DNA of 64,000 bases from CAVPHV01 sp963821095 (GTDB lineage: Bacteria; Actinomycetota; Acidimicrobiia; Spongiisociales; UBA5794): contig CAWGCJ010000022.1 in NCBI GenBank assembly GCA_963821095.1, forward strand, positions 186,001 to 250,000. The letters run 5' to 3'. The notes below the pieces were generated by a model. That model did no database searches. It was not told the DNA's origin and worked only from the letters and a program-made list of their open reading frames with translations. Made by a program: the position numbers and the translations under genes. Positions 52,543-61,077 of this stretch are shown one piece after another. Within the stretch, counting starts at the first letter, position 1. Every line of letters starts with the position of its first letter.

Positions 52543-53320
52543 GCCGATGTTCGATCTGGCCGTCTGTAGCGAAATGGTGTACGTCGACCTGCCGATTGTC
52601 GAGCGTATCAAGCGCATCGATGAGCTGGGGTTCCTGGTGGAGATTTGGAGTTGGTGGGACAAGGACCTCGACGCTCTGGCGGCGACCGGCGCCACCTTCT
52701 CGTCCATGACCGGCTACATCAGCGGCAATCTCACCGACCCGGACGGGGCCGATGAACTGCTCCGTACCGCCGAGTTGGCAACTGCTGCTGCAACGAGGAT
52801 CGATTGCCCCCGTCTCAACCTGCACGGGACCGGGCTCGGTGAAGGTGGTCTCCCGGTCGAGCCGGTGCACGAGACGACCGGGGCGATGTGGCTGGCGGCC
52901 GGCCGCACCCTCACCCGGATCGCCGAGTTGGGCGAGCAGGCGGGCGTGACCTTTTGTCTCGAGAACCTCAATACCGCGGTCGACCACCCCGGGGTTCCGT
53001 TTGCCACGGCGGCGGACACGCTGACTCTCATCGAGGCGGTCAACCATCCCAGCCTCCGGCTGATGCTCGACCTCTATCACTCCCAGGTCGATGAGGGCAA
53101 CCTGATTGACCAGGTGCGCCGCTGCGCTCCCTACATCGGCGAAGTGCAGGTGGCGGATGTCCCGGGCCGATGCGAACCGGGGACCGGCGAGATCAACTAC
53201 CCGGCGGTGGCCGCTGCATTGTACGAGACTGGGTACCGCGGCGTGGTCGGCCTCGAGGGTTGGGCGTCCGGCGATGATGGTGTCGCTCTCGAGCGGTTTC
53301 GGGCCGCCTTCAGTCGATAG
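52535..53320 (+). CDS. Hydroxypyruvate isomerase-like TIM-barrel protein
   Basis: 261 aa, xylose-isomerase-like barrel. VQVADVPGRCEPGTGEINY is the Hyi (hydroxypyruvate isomerase) signature; CLENLNTAV and LMLDLYHSQV hold metal ligands. IolI-type epimerases share the fold and remain possible. GTG 52535 overlaps the SDR stop by eight bases; ATG 52547 is an alternative. With the 2-hydroxyacid dehydrogenase (46955) it can link hydroxypyruvate and tartronate semialdehyde. Confidence 0.8.
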   Translation: MSEPMFDLAVCSEMVYVDLPIVERIKRIDELGFLVEIWSWWDKDLDALAATGATFSSMTGYISGNLTDPDGADELLRTAELATAAATRIDCPRLNLHGTGLGEGGLPVEPVHETTGAMWLAAGRTLTRIAELGEQAGVTFCLENLNTAVDHPGVPFATAADTLTLIEAVNHPSLRLMLDLYHSQVDEGNLIDQVRRCAPYIGEVQVADVPGRCEPGTGEINYPAVAAALYETGYRGVVGLEGWASGDDGVALERFRAAFSR

Positions 53321-53332
53321 GAGACAGACCCC

Positions 53333-54146
53333 ATGGCGAGATTCGACGGCAAGGTGGCGCTTGTCACCGGGAGTACCCAGGGCCTCGGCGAGGCCGTTGT
53401 CCGCAGGTTCGCCGCAGAGGGGGCTGCGGGCATCGTTGTGTGCTGGACGCAACGCAGCGCGTGGCGAAGCGGTCGCGGCGTCACTGGCCGAGGCGGGCAC
53501 CGATGCCATCTTCGTCCCCGTCGAACTCGGTGATCTCGATCGGGTCACGGCGTTGGTGGCGGCTGCCGACGCCCGCTTCGGTCGGGTCGACCTCCTGGTC
53601 AACTCGGGAGCGATTACTGATCGCGGCACGATTCTCGATACGAGTCCCGAACTATGGGACCGGATCATGGACGTCAATCTGCGCGCCCCATTCTTTCTCA
53701 TCCAAGCCGTAGCGCACCTCATGCGGCGCGAGGGCATCGCCGGCGCCATCGTCAACATTGGCTCCGTCGCCGCCCACGGGAGCGTTCCGATCTTGGCTCC
53801 GTATGCCATCTCCAAAGGGGCGCTGCTGCCCCTCACCCGTAACGCGGCATTTGCTCTGTCGCGTGACCGCATCAGGATCAACACTCTCAACATCGGCTGG
53901 ATGGATACCCCCGCCGAGGACGCGATCCAGCGCGAGTATCACGGGGCTCCCGACGACTGGCTTGCTACTGCCGAGGCCGGAATGCCGTTCGGGAGAATCC
54001 TCAAGCCCGACGAGGTGGCCAACGCGGTGGCCTTCCTGGCTTCTGACGACTCGGGCATGATGACCGGGGCCGTGATCGACTTCGACCAGTCGGTGATTGG
54101 CGCCGGCCTCCAACCGATCCTGCCCCCCGAGGAGATCCCGCAATGA
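53333..54146 (+). CDS. Short-chain dehydrogenase/reductase, one inserted base
   Basis: MARFDGKVALVTGSTQGLGEAVVRRFAAEG starts a normal SDR (ATG 53333, GGAGAC upstream). One extra base near 53442 shifts the frame. Repaired, it reads GIVVCGRNAARGEAVA, then LVNSGAITDRG (NSG triplet), NIGSVAAHGS and YAISKGAL (catalytic Tyr and Lys), ending near EEIPQ. Repaired length is 270 aa. It is the third SDR of the cluster and the last gene before the operator-controlled ALDH operon. The substrate is probably a cyclitol or a small ketose. Confidence 0.8.
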
Positions 54147-54427
54147 GCGGCAACCACGACCTCGTCATGGCCATACCTCGGGCTGGCAGTAGGACACCGC
54201 TGGAGCGTGGAGGTTGCGGTAGCCAAGCGCCAGCTGTTGGCTGGTTCTCAGTTGACAACCGAACCATCCGAGTGGAACGTTCCAACAAACGGGGTATTGT
54301 CGGAAATGGACTTCCGTTGCAGGATCTGGGTGTAGTTGTAATCGCCGACACCGCACATCAGCTCTACTGGGGGCAACCTGGCTGTCGGAATTGAGGCGCC
54401 AACAAGTTTGGAAACTGGAGGAGACCT
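54147..54427. promoter_or_regulatory. Upstream region of the ALDH-transketolase operon with operator site 5
   Basis: 281 bases without a supported gene. The LacI-type operator TGGAACGTTCCA (54273-54284, perfect, followed by ACAAACG) lies 144 bases before the ATG at 54428, with GGAGGAGA as ribosome-binding site. It shows the operon belongs to the iol regulon. Confidence 0.72.
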
Positions 54428-55837
54428 ATGAGCCAGAACGATGCGGATACGGCGGCCTACATCTCCGAGCTGATGGACCGGGCCCGTAGGGCGCAGAAGG
54501 TTGCAGAAGGGTTCTCCCAAGAGAAGGTCGATGAGCTCGCCTATGCAATCGCCTGGGAAATCGCCGCAAATGACGAACTTCTCAGGGAAATTGCCGAATT
54601 CTCATTCGCGGAATGCCGGTTGGGGGATATCCCCTCGAAAGTCGCCAAAGTCGCCGGGAAATGCCGGGGAATCCTCTATGACGTCAAGGGGGTCAAGAGC
54701 GTGGGGGTCGTCGAGGAGATCCCCGAACGCGGGCTTGTTCGCATTGCAAAACCTGTTGGCGTCATCGGCTCGCTGGTACCCAGCACCCAGGGAGAGTTTC
54801 ATCCGCTGACTCAGGCCATCTTCGTGGTCAAAGCCCGGGACGCGGTCATATTCTCACCCCATCCCAGGAGCAAGCTCACCACGGCGAAGGTGACAAACCT
54901 GCTGCGGGCCGTGATGAAGAAGTACGGCGCTCCGGAGGATCTGTTCATCGCCATCGAGGATCCTTCGATTCCCAAGACCAATGAGCTGATGAAGCAATGT
55001 GATCTGGTCATCGCCACCGGTGGCCAGCCCATGGTCCGTGCGGCCCACAGTTCGGGAACGCCGGCGTTCGGTGTCGGAGCCGGAAACGCCATCATCATCA
55101 TCGACAAGACCGCCGACCTTGCCGAGGCAGCTACCAAGATCAAAGCCAGCAAGACATTCGACCTTGCCGCAGGGTGTTCCTGTGACAACGCTGTCGTGAT
55201 CGACGAGTCGGTGTACGCCGAGATGCTGGCCGAGTTCGAGAAGGTCGGGGCTCATCTGCTCAATGCGGATGAGAAGGAGAAGCTAAGGAAAGCAATCTGG
55301 CCTGAATGGCCGGCAAACCACATTATCAACCGGCATGTCGTGGCGTCGCCGGTGAGCAATATCGCCGAGCTGGCAGGTCTCGATGTCCCCGAGGGAACGA
55401 GCTTCCTGCTGGTGGAAGAGGACAAGACCGGGGAAGCCTCGCCATTCAGCGGCGAGAAGATGAGTCTCGTAACAACTGTCTACAAGAGCAGCAGCATCGA
55501 CGAAGCCATCCGTATCACCAACGAGAACCATGCGTACTCGGGCCACGGACACTCATGCGGAATCTTTTCGGCAACACCTGAGAACGTAGAGAAGCTGGCG
55601 TTGGGAACCTATACGACTCGTGTGGTCGTCAACCAGCCTCAGGCTGCAACCAACGGCGGCAGCTGGGTCAGCGGAATGCCATTCACCCACTCTCTGGGCT
55701 GCGGAACCTGGGGCGGCAACGGCCTATCGGAGAACGTTGCCCTCAAGCACTACATGAACAACACCTGGGTCATCCGCGAGATCCCCAGCTTCCAACCAAC
55801 CGACGAGGAGCTGTTCTCCGGCTTCACCCCTCGTTGA
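54428..55837 (+). CDS. CoA-acylating aldehyde dehydrogenase (SauS/EutE-like)
   Basis: 469 aa, ALDH superfamily without the usual N-terminal extra domains. KPVGVIGSLVPSTQGEFHPL, FSPHPRSKLTTAKVTNLLR, TGGQPMVRAAHSSGTPAFGVGAG (nucleotide loop), SKTFDLAAGCSCDNAVVID (catalytic Cys region) and GTYTTRVVVNQPQAATNGGS. The closest style is the CoA-acylating group (sulfoacetaldehyde, succinate-semialdehyde or acetaldehyde dehydrogenases). It would turn an aldehyde such as malonate semialdehyde or glycolaldehyde into a CoA thioester. First gene of a five-gene operon; the aldehyde is inferred, not seen. Confidence 0.83.
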   Translation: MSQNDADTAAYISELMDRARRAQKVAEGFSQEKVDELAYAIAWEIAANDELLREIAEFSFAECRLGDIPSKVAKVAGKCRGILYDVKGVKSVGVVEEIPERGLVRIAKPVGVIGSLVPSTQGEFHPLTQAIFVVKARDAVIFSPHPRSKLTTAKVTNLLRAVMKKYGAPEDLFIAIEDPSIPKTNELMKQCDLVIATGGQPMVRAAHSSGTPAFGVGAGNAIIIIDKTADLAEAATKIKASKTFDLAAGCSCDNAVVIDESVYAEMLAEFEKVGAHLLNADEKEKLRKAIWPEWPANHIINRHVVASPVSNIAELAGLDVPEGTSFLLVEEDKTGEASPFSGEKMSLVTTVYKSSSIDEAIRITNENHAYSGHGHSCGIFSATPENVEKLALGTYTTRVVVNQPQAATNGGSWVSGMPFTHSLGCGTWGGNGLSENVALKHYMNNTWVIREIPSFQPTDEELFSGFTPR

Positions 55838-55859
55838 TGTTGGGAATCTGGAGAAGACC

Positions 55860-57317
55860 TTGAACAACAATCGGGTTTCGACAGCCGAGGAGGCAGCCGC
55901 CTCAATCGGTGACGGCATGACCGTTGCGATGAGCGGATATGCCATGGCGGGATATCCGAAAGCGGTTGTCGAAGCTCTGGTGCAACGCAAACAAAGTGGT
56001 GAGGACTTGGCGTTCGAGCTGATCACCGGTGCCAATGTGCCCTGGCTGGACGAGAAGCTCGGAGCCGAAGAACTCGTCAGCCGGAGGGCCCCGATGGTGG
56101 CCAGTCGCACCCTCGCCGCCCAGGCCAATAGCGGTTCTCTCCGCTACGTGGAGCAGCAGATGAGCAAAATGCCCCGGCTGCTCAGAAACCACAGCTTCGG
56201 GGAGATCGATGTTGCAGTGGTCGAAGCTCTGGGTTTCGACGAGGACGGCGACCTCATCCCCACCAGCTCCATCGGTATGGCCCACTATCTGATGGATGCG
56301 ACCGACAACATCATCGTCGAGATCAATGCTGCCCAGCCGGAGGTCCTCCGCACCCTGCATGACGTGTTTGTACCGGCAGCAGCGCCCAACACGCAGCCGA
56401 TCCCGTTGGTTCGCACAAGTCAGCGAATCGGCAAGCCGGGAATCCCGGTTGACTCGAACAAGATCCGCCACATCGTCGAGACCAACATCCCGGAACGGCT
56501 GGGTCCTCAGCCGGCAGGCACCGCGGTGACAAAGGGCATCGCCGACCACCTGTTCAACTTCCTCGAGCTGGAGGTCCAGAAAACCGGGCATCTCCCGCCG
56601 ATTCAGACCGGCTTCGGCAGCCTTGCCGATTCCGTTGCCGACGCATTCCAGCATTCCAGCTTCCGCGATCTGCAGTTCTTCTGCGGTGGCATCACCGAGC
56701 CGGTGCTGGAGCTCCTTGCCTCGGGAAGGGCAACGGCGCTGTCAACCGGCGGGTTGGGGATGAGCGAGCGGGTGGAGCAGATCCTGAACGACACTCCGAA
56801 TCTGCGAGACCACCTGGTGATTCGCAATGGCGACATCACCAACAGCGCCGAGGTGATCGGCCGGCTGGGGCTGGTTACGCTGAACACCGGTATTGAGATC
56901 GACATCTACGGCAATGTGAACTCGAGCCATATCGCCGGGAGCCGGGTGGTGAACGGCATCGGGGGTGGAGCGAGTTTCGCGCAGAACGCCGGCCTGTCCG
57001 TGATTCTGATTCCTTCCACGGCCAAGGGCGGAGCCGTTTCGAACATTGTCCCCATGGTGTCCCACCAGGACATCGGCGAGCACGATGTCGACGTCGTTGT
57101 CACCGAGCACGGCGTGGCCGACCTACGCGGTCTGGACGACGGAGAACGAGCGGACGCCATCGTCGCGCACTGCGCTTCCGAGGCGTATCGGGGTCAGCTG
57201 ACGGCTTACCTACAGACATCACGTGAGCAAATCGGCGGGCACCATCCCCAGCTACCCGCAGCGGCGTTTGGCTGGTATCGGCGGCTCAAGGACGAAGGGA
57301 CCATGCTGGCGACATGA
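55860..57317 (+). CDS. Acetyl-CoA hydrolase/CoA-transferase family (Cat1-like)
   Basis: 485 aa, length of succinyl-CoA:acetate CoA-transferases. VAMSGYAMAGYPKAVVEAL at the N-terminus, GFGSLADSVADAF, IEIDIYGNVNSSHIAGSRVVNGIGGGASF (CoA-transferase core, with acidic residue in place of the classical EXG Glu not certain) and VVTEHGVADLRGLD near the end. It moves CoA between acids or hydrolyses acyl-CoA. Start is TTG 55860 behind GGAGAAG. It may activate or release the acid moiety before or after the lyase encoded next. Confidence 0.85.
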   Translation: MNNNRVSTAEEAAASIGDGMTVAMSGYAMAGYPKAVVEALVQRKQSGEDLAFELITGANVPWLDEKLGAEELVSRRAPMVASRTLAAQANSGSLRYVEQQMSKMPRLLRNHSFGEIDVAVVEALGFDEDGDLIPTSSIGMAHYLMDATDNIIVEINAAQPEVLRTLHDVFVPAAAPNTQPIPLVRTSQRIGKPGIPVDSNKIRHIVETNIPERLGPQPAGTAVTKGIADHLFNFLELEVQKTGHLPPIQTGFGSLADSVADAFQHSSFRDLQFFCGGITEPVLELLASGRATALSTGGLGMSERVEQILNDTPNLRDHLVIRNGDITNSAEVIGRLGLVTLNTGIEIDIYGNVNSSHIAGSRVVNGIGGGASFAQNAGLSVILIPSTAKGGAVSNIVPMVSHQDIGEHDVDVVVTEHGVADLRGLDDGERADAIVAHCASEAYRGQLTAYLQTSREQIGGHHPQLPAAAFGWYRRLKDEGTMLAT

Positions 57318-58213
57318 AGAAGATCGAACTGTATGAAGTAGGACCCCGCGATGGTTTTCAGATGGTGGATGAATACATTCCGCTGGAGACGAAGGTTCGC
57401 ATCGTCGAGGGGCTTCTGGATGCCGGAGTGCGGCATCTGCAAATGACATCCTTCGTCAGCCCGAAGGCGATTCCTCAAATGCGAGATGCGGGGGAATTGG
57501 CTTCGAGGGTCGTCGGCAAGTACCCCGATGCAGACCTCTTTGCGCTGGTCCCGAACCTGCGTGGCGCCGAGGCGGCCTGGGAATCCGGCCTCAGGTCGGT
57601 GTCCTATGTCGTCTCGCTGGGAGAGAGCCACAACAAGGCCAATATCAGGCGAACACACGCAGAGTCGTTCTCCGGACTGCAGGCGATTCTGGAGGCCTAT
57701 CCGGAAATGGATGTCTGTCTGGATCTGTCCACCACGTTCGGTTGTCCGTTTGAGGGGAAGAAGACCGAAGACGACGTTGTGCCGTTCCTGAAGCCCTACG
57801 TCGACAGCGGGATCCAGACCGTCAACCTCTGCGACACAATCGGAATCGCCAACCCCGCTCAGGTGCGCCGGATCATCGAAGCCGTCTGGGCCGAGTACCC
57901 GTCGCTTGATCTTCAGGTTCACATTCACGACACCCGCAACATGGGCATGGTCAACACGCTGGCCGCCATCGAGCTTGGCGTCGACAAAGTGCAATCGACC
58001 CTGGGCGGCCTGGGTGGCTGTCCGTTCGCCCCCGGGGCATCCGGCAACCTGGCCACCGAGGACCTGGCGTTCATGCTGTCGGAGATGGGATACCAACTCG
58101 ACGTCGACATCCCGAAGATGATCGATCTCGCCAGGTGGCAAGCCTCAGCAATTCCTACCGGACAGTTCAGCGGACATCAGTTCAGAGTTCCAACAAGCAA
58201 CAGCACGTCGTAA
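57314..58213 (+). CDS. HMG-CoA-lyase-like aldolase
   Basis: 299 aa. EVGPRDGFQMV (metal/catalytic Arg-Asp), HLQMTSFVSPKAIPQMRD, VHIHDTRNMGMVNTLA (metal His pair) and GLGGCPFAPGASGNLATEDL (catalytic Cys loop) are the full set for HMG-CoA lyases, at normal length. It cleaves 3-hydroxy-3-methylglutaryl-CoA-like thioesters into an acyl-CoA and an oxo acid. ATG 57314 overlaps the previous stop by four bases. Leucine-breakdown genes are absent around it, so a different 3-hydroxyacyl-CoA is likely here. Confidence 0.87.
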   Translation: MKKIELYEVGPRDGFQMVDEYIPLETKVRIVEGLLDAGVRHLQMTSFVSPKAIPQMRDAGELASRVVGKYPDADLFALVPNLRGAEAAWESGLRSVSYVVSLGESHNKANIRRTHAESFSGLQAILEAYPEMDVCLDLSTTFGCPFEGKKTEDDVVPFLKPYVDSGIQTVNLCDTIGIANPAQVRRIIEAVWAEYPSLDLQVHIHDTRNMGMVNTLAAIELGVDKVQSTLGGLGGCPFAPGASGNLATEDLAFMLSEMGYQLDVDIPKMIDLARWQASAIPTGQFSGHQFRVPTSNSTS

Positions 58214-58235
58214 CGTCTCGCACGGAGAAGCACAC

Positions 58236-59081
58236 ATGGCAAATACGGAAACAGTTGACCTCATCAACGAGAAGGCTGCTCTGATGCGGCGGCATGTCGT
58301 CGAGATGGGATTTGGGGCGGGGGGCCGCGGCGCCCACTTCGGACCGGCGCTGTCCAGCATCGAAATCGTGGCGAGCCTCTTCTTCGCAATCATGAACCAT
58401 GATCCCAAGGATCCCACGATGGCGGATCGGGACCGATTCGTGCAGAGCAAAGGCCATGCCTGTCTTGCCTTGTACTCGGCCCTGGGGGAGGCCGGCTACA
58501 TCACCAAGGAACAGATGGCCACGTTCAAGGGCGATGGCAGCTTCCTCGCCGGGCATCCCACCCGGAACCCGCAATACGGCATCGAGGTGTCGTCGGGAAC
58601 CCTCGGTAACGGCTTCGCAATTGCTTGCGGGATGGCGAAGGCGGCGAAGATCAAGGGCGAGGATCACAAGGTCTTCAGCCTCGTTGGTGACGGAGAGTGC
58701 AACGAAGGGGTCATCTGGGAAGCGGCCATGAATGCCGTCAAGTACGAGCTGGACAACCTCATTGCCATCATCGATCGCAATTTTGTCCAGCTGGCCGGCA
58801 CCACCAAAGACATCATGGATGTTGATATCGAGGCGCTGTGGAGAGCTGCGGGCTGGGACGTCCTGGTCATCGAGGATGGCAACGACGCGGCCAGCTTGCT
58901 CGATGCCCTGGAGACAATGAAAGAGTCCAGCAATGGGAAGCCTCACGTGATCATTGCCAACACCACGAAGGGCAAGGGCATCTCGTTTATGGAGGGCAGC
59001 CTCAACTGGCATGCCCGACCAATGAACAAAGAGCAATACGACGAAGCGATTGCGGATCTAGAGAACGCGAAGACAACATGA
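58236..59081 (+). CDS. Transketolase, N-terminal (TPP-binding) subunit
   Basis: 281 aa. GPALSSIEIVASLFFAIM, SKGHACLALYSAL (substrate His), HPTRNPQYGIEVSSGTLGNGFAIA and VGDGECNEGVIWEAAMNA with IIDRNFVQLAG as TPP/Mg motif. It is a full transketolase N-terminal half as a separate chain. The C-terminal partner overlaps by four bases. Transketolases move two-carbon ketol units; split forms occur in dedicated sugar pathways (for example apulose or sulfofructose). Confidence 0.88.
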   Translation: MANTETVDLINEKAALMRRHVVEMGFGAGGRGAHFGPALSSIEIVASLFFAIMNHDPKDPTMADRDRFVQSKGHACLALYSALGEAGYITKEQMATFKGDGSFLAGHPTRNPQYGIEVSSGTLGNGFAIACGMAKAAKIKGEDHKVFSLVGDGECNEGVIWEAAMNAVKYELDNLIAIIDRNFVQLAGTTKDIMDVDIEALWRAAGWDVLVIEDGNDAASLLDALETMKESSNGKPHVIIANTTKGKGISFMEGSLNWHARPMNKEQYDEAIADLENAKTT

Positions 59082-60043
59082 ACAAAGCAGCACTGGACAA
59101 GTTGCAGGAGTGGTCCGAGAAGGGTCACCGCTCAGCACAGGCGGACACTCTGTTGATGCTGGCCGCCGACTATCCGGAGATGGTTGCCCTGAGCGCCGAT
59201 CTCACCCCTACAGCGCGGCTGGTCGAATTCAAGGACACCTATCCGGACCGGTTCTTTGACGTCGGAATTGCCGAACAGAACCTGATCGACTTCTCAGCCG
59301 GTCTTGCCCTCGAAGGGCTGCGCCCGTTTGCTGTGGGTCTGGCGGCGATGGTGCCGATGCGTCCGGCCGAGCAGATGCGTGCCGCCATCGGCTACATGAA
59401 AGCGAACGTGACGGTCATCGGGATTGAAGCCGGGGTGCGTTTCGGTCCGCTGGGGAACACTCACTACGCCATGGACGACATCGCGGTGGTCAGAGCGATC
59501 CCGAACTTCACGGTGATCGCCCCGTCGGATCCGCTCTCAACCCACAAGGCGCTCTACGCCTGCATCGAGCACGAGGGTCCCGTCTACATGCGGCTCACCG
59601 GCGGTCCGGGATACCCAGTTATGTATGCCGAGGATTTTGATTTCCAGATCGGCAAAGCCATCGAGTACCGCTCGGGCAGTGATGTGGCGTTCATTACGAG
59701 CGGATCGCTCCTGGCCGATGCGGTCGGTGCTGCGGACATCCTCGAGGGCAAGGGGATTTCAACCCGGGTTGTCGACATGCACACGGTGAAACCGTTGGAT
59801 ACCGAGATGCTTGACAGGGTATTTGCCGAAAACCAGCTCGTCGTTACGGTTGAAGAACACAGCTCGGTGGGCGGTCTGGGAGGGGCGGTTGCGGAATACA
59901 AAGCCGGGTTCGCCGATGCTCCAAAACAGGTAATCGCCAGCCTGGGCGACAAGTTCCAGAAGCTTGGCGACCACAAGTTCCTGATGAAGGAAAACGGTTT
60001 GACCGCTCCTGACTTGGCAGATCTTGCGAAGGGGAACCTGTGA
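59078..60043 (+). CDS. Transketolase, C-terminal subunit
   Basis: 321 aa. LSADLTPTARLVEFKDTYPDRFFDVGIAEQNLIDFSAGLALEG includes the catalytic Glu region; MRLTGGPGYPVMYAED and VEEHSSVGGLGGAVAEYKA belong to the C-terminal domain. Together with the upstream gene it forms one alpha-beta transketolase. It is the last gene of the operon. Its partner enzymes suggest it links the ketose products of this regulon to central metabolism or makes a short aldehyde for the ALDH. Confidence 0.88.
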   Translation: MNKAALDKLQEWSEKGHRSAQADTLLMLAADYPEMVALSADLTPTARLVEFKDTYPDRFFDVGIAEQNLIDFSAGLALEGLRPFAVGLAAMVPMRPAEQMRAAIGYMKANVTVIGIEAGVRFGPLGNTHYAMDDIAVVRAIPNFTVIAPSDPLSTHKALYACIEHEGPVYMRLTGGPGYPVMYAEDFDFQIGKAIEYRSGSDVAFITSGSLLADAVGAADILEGKGISTRVVDMHTVKPLDTEMLDRVFAENQLVVTVEEHSSVGGLGGAVAEYKAGFADAPKQVIASLGDKFQKLGDHKFLMKENGLTAPDLADLAKGNL

Positions 60044-60238
60044 GCTGATTCATGGGGAGGCCGTCCCCGCGACGTCCTTTCCGAGTTGGGTGGCTCCGGA
60101 CTTGCCCCTCGAGAACCAGAACGCATCCGAGCCAATCGATGGTGGCGCTCGGTACCGAGAAGGAGTTCGGCGCCGCGCGATGCCACGGGATGCCTGACGC
60201 CGACGAAACCTGGTACCTCGGCTATTGAGCCGTCCCGC

Positions 60239-61003
60239 CTACTGGGCGGTCCAGCCGCCGTCGACGACCAGAACGTGGCCGGTCACCATGTCGGAGGCGG
60301 GCGATGCCAGGTAGATGACGGCCCCGGCCACATCGTCGATGGTGCCGACTCTGCCGGCCGGGATGCGTTCGAGCACGCCGGCGAGATAGTCGGGTTCGTC
60401 GAGCCGTTCGGCGGTACCTGGCGTGTAGATGAAGGTGGGGGCAACCGCGTTGACGTTGACGCCGCGCGAGGACCATTCGAGCGCGAGTACCTTCGTCAAC
60501 AGGTTGACCCCGCCTTTGCTGGCGGAGTAGACCGCGTGGTCGCGGATGCCGACCACGCCGGCTTGCGAGCTGAGATTCACAATCCGGCCGCCGCCTTGTT
60601 CGAGCATGATGCGACCGGCGGCACGGCAGCAGAAGAACAACCCCTTGAGGTTGACGTCCATGATCTCGTCCCAGTCGGCCTCGGTGACGTCCTCAGCGGG
60701 GTGGTTGGCGCCGAGCCCGGCGTTGTTGACGAGGATGTCGACGGACCCGAAGTGGTCGCGAACCCGGCCAAACGCGGCGTCGATGTCGACGATGTCGGTG
60801 ACGTCGAGGTGGACCGGCCAGGCTGTGGCGCCGTCGGCCGCGATCTCTGTGGCGAGTTCGCTGAGAGCGTCGAGGTCCCGGCCGGCGACGGCAACGGATG
60901 CGCCGGCGGCGGCCAGTGACATGGCGAGGCCACGGCCGATGCCGCGCCCCGCTCCGGTCACGACGGCGACCTGTCCGGACAAAGAGAAGCTTGGTGGTTC
61001 CAT
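60239..61003 (-). CDS. Short-chain dehydrogenase/reductase, divergent from lacI
   Basis: 254 aa, SDR: VAVVTGAGRGIGRGLA, DILVNNAGLGANH, NLSSQAGVVGIRDHAVYSASKGG and a gluconate-5-dehydrogenase-like style (KVLALEWSSRGVNVNAVAPTFI, VVDGGWTA). ATG 61003 is chosen; a longer frame would start within the operator of lacI. It shares the 61045-61056 operator with lacI, so it is in the regulon. Function is probably a keto-sugar acid reductase (inference). Confidence 0.85.
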   Translation of the reverse strand: MEPPSFSLSGQVAVVTGAGRGIGRGLAMSLAAAGASVAVAGRDLDALSELATEIAADGATAWPVHLDVTDIVDIDAAFGRVRDHFGSVDILVNNAGLGANHPAEDVTEADWDEIMDVNLKGLFFCCRAAGRIMLEQGGGRIVNLSSQAGVVGIRDHAVYSASKGGVNLLTKVLALEWSSRGVNVNAVAPTFIYTPGTAERLDEPDYLAGVLERIPAGRVGTIDDVAGAVIYLASPASDMVTGHVLVVDGGWTAQ

Positions 61004-61044
61004 CCCGGCAGTATTGCCGCAGGCGATCCGCAGCACCAGCTCTT

Positions 61045-61056
61045 TGGAGCGTTCCA
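61045..61056. promoter_or_regulatory. LacI-type operator between SDR and lacI (site 6)
   Basis: TGGAGCGTTCCA with TTT and AAAG flanks, 21 bases before the lacI ATG and 41 bases before the SDR ATG. It implies autoregulation. Confidence 0.8.
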
Positions 61057-61077
61057 AAGTGCTGGTATGTTGCGGCA

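Noticed and set aside
54143..54394. 83-aa frame between the SDR and the ALDH operon
   Set aside because: It overlaps operator site 5, has no ribosome-binding site of note and no recognisable composition.
57314..58213. HMG-CoA lyase for leucine breakdown
   Set aside because: No isovaleryl-CoA or methylcrotonyl-CoA genes are near; the operon context points to a different thioester.
58236..60043. Split transketolase as part of a sulfoquinovose (SqwGH) or apiose pathway
   Set aside because: No sulfo-sugar or apiose-specific genes occur nearby, and the operon carries the iol-type operator; a related reaction on another ketose is still possible.
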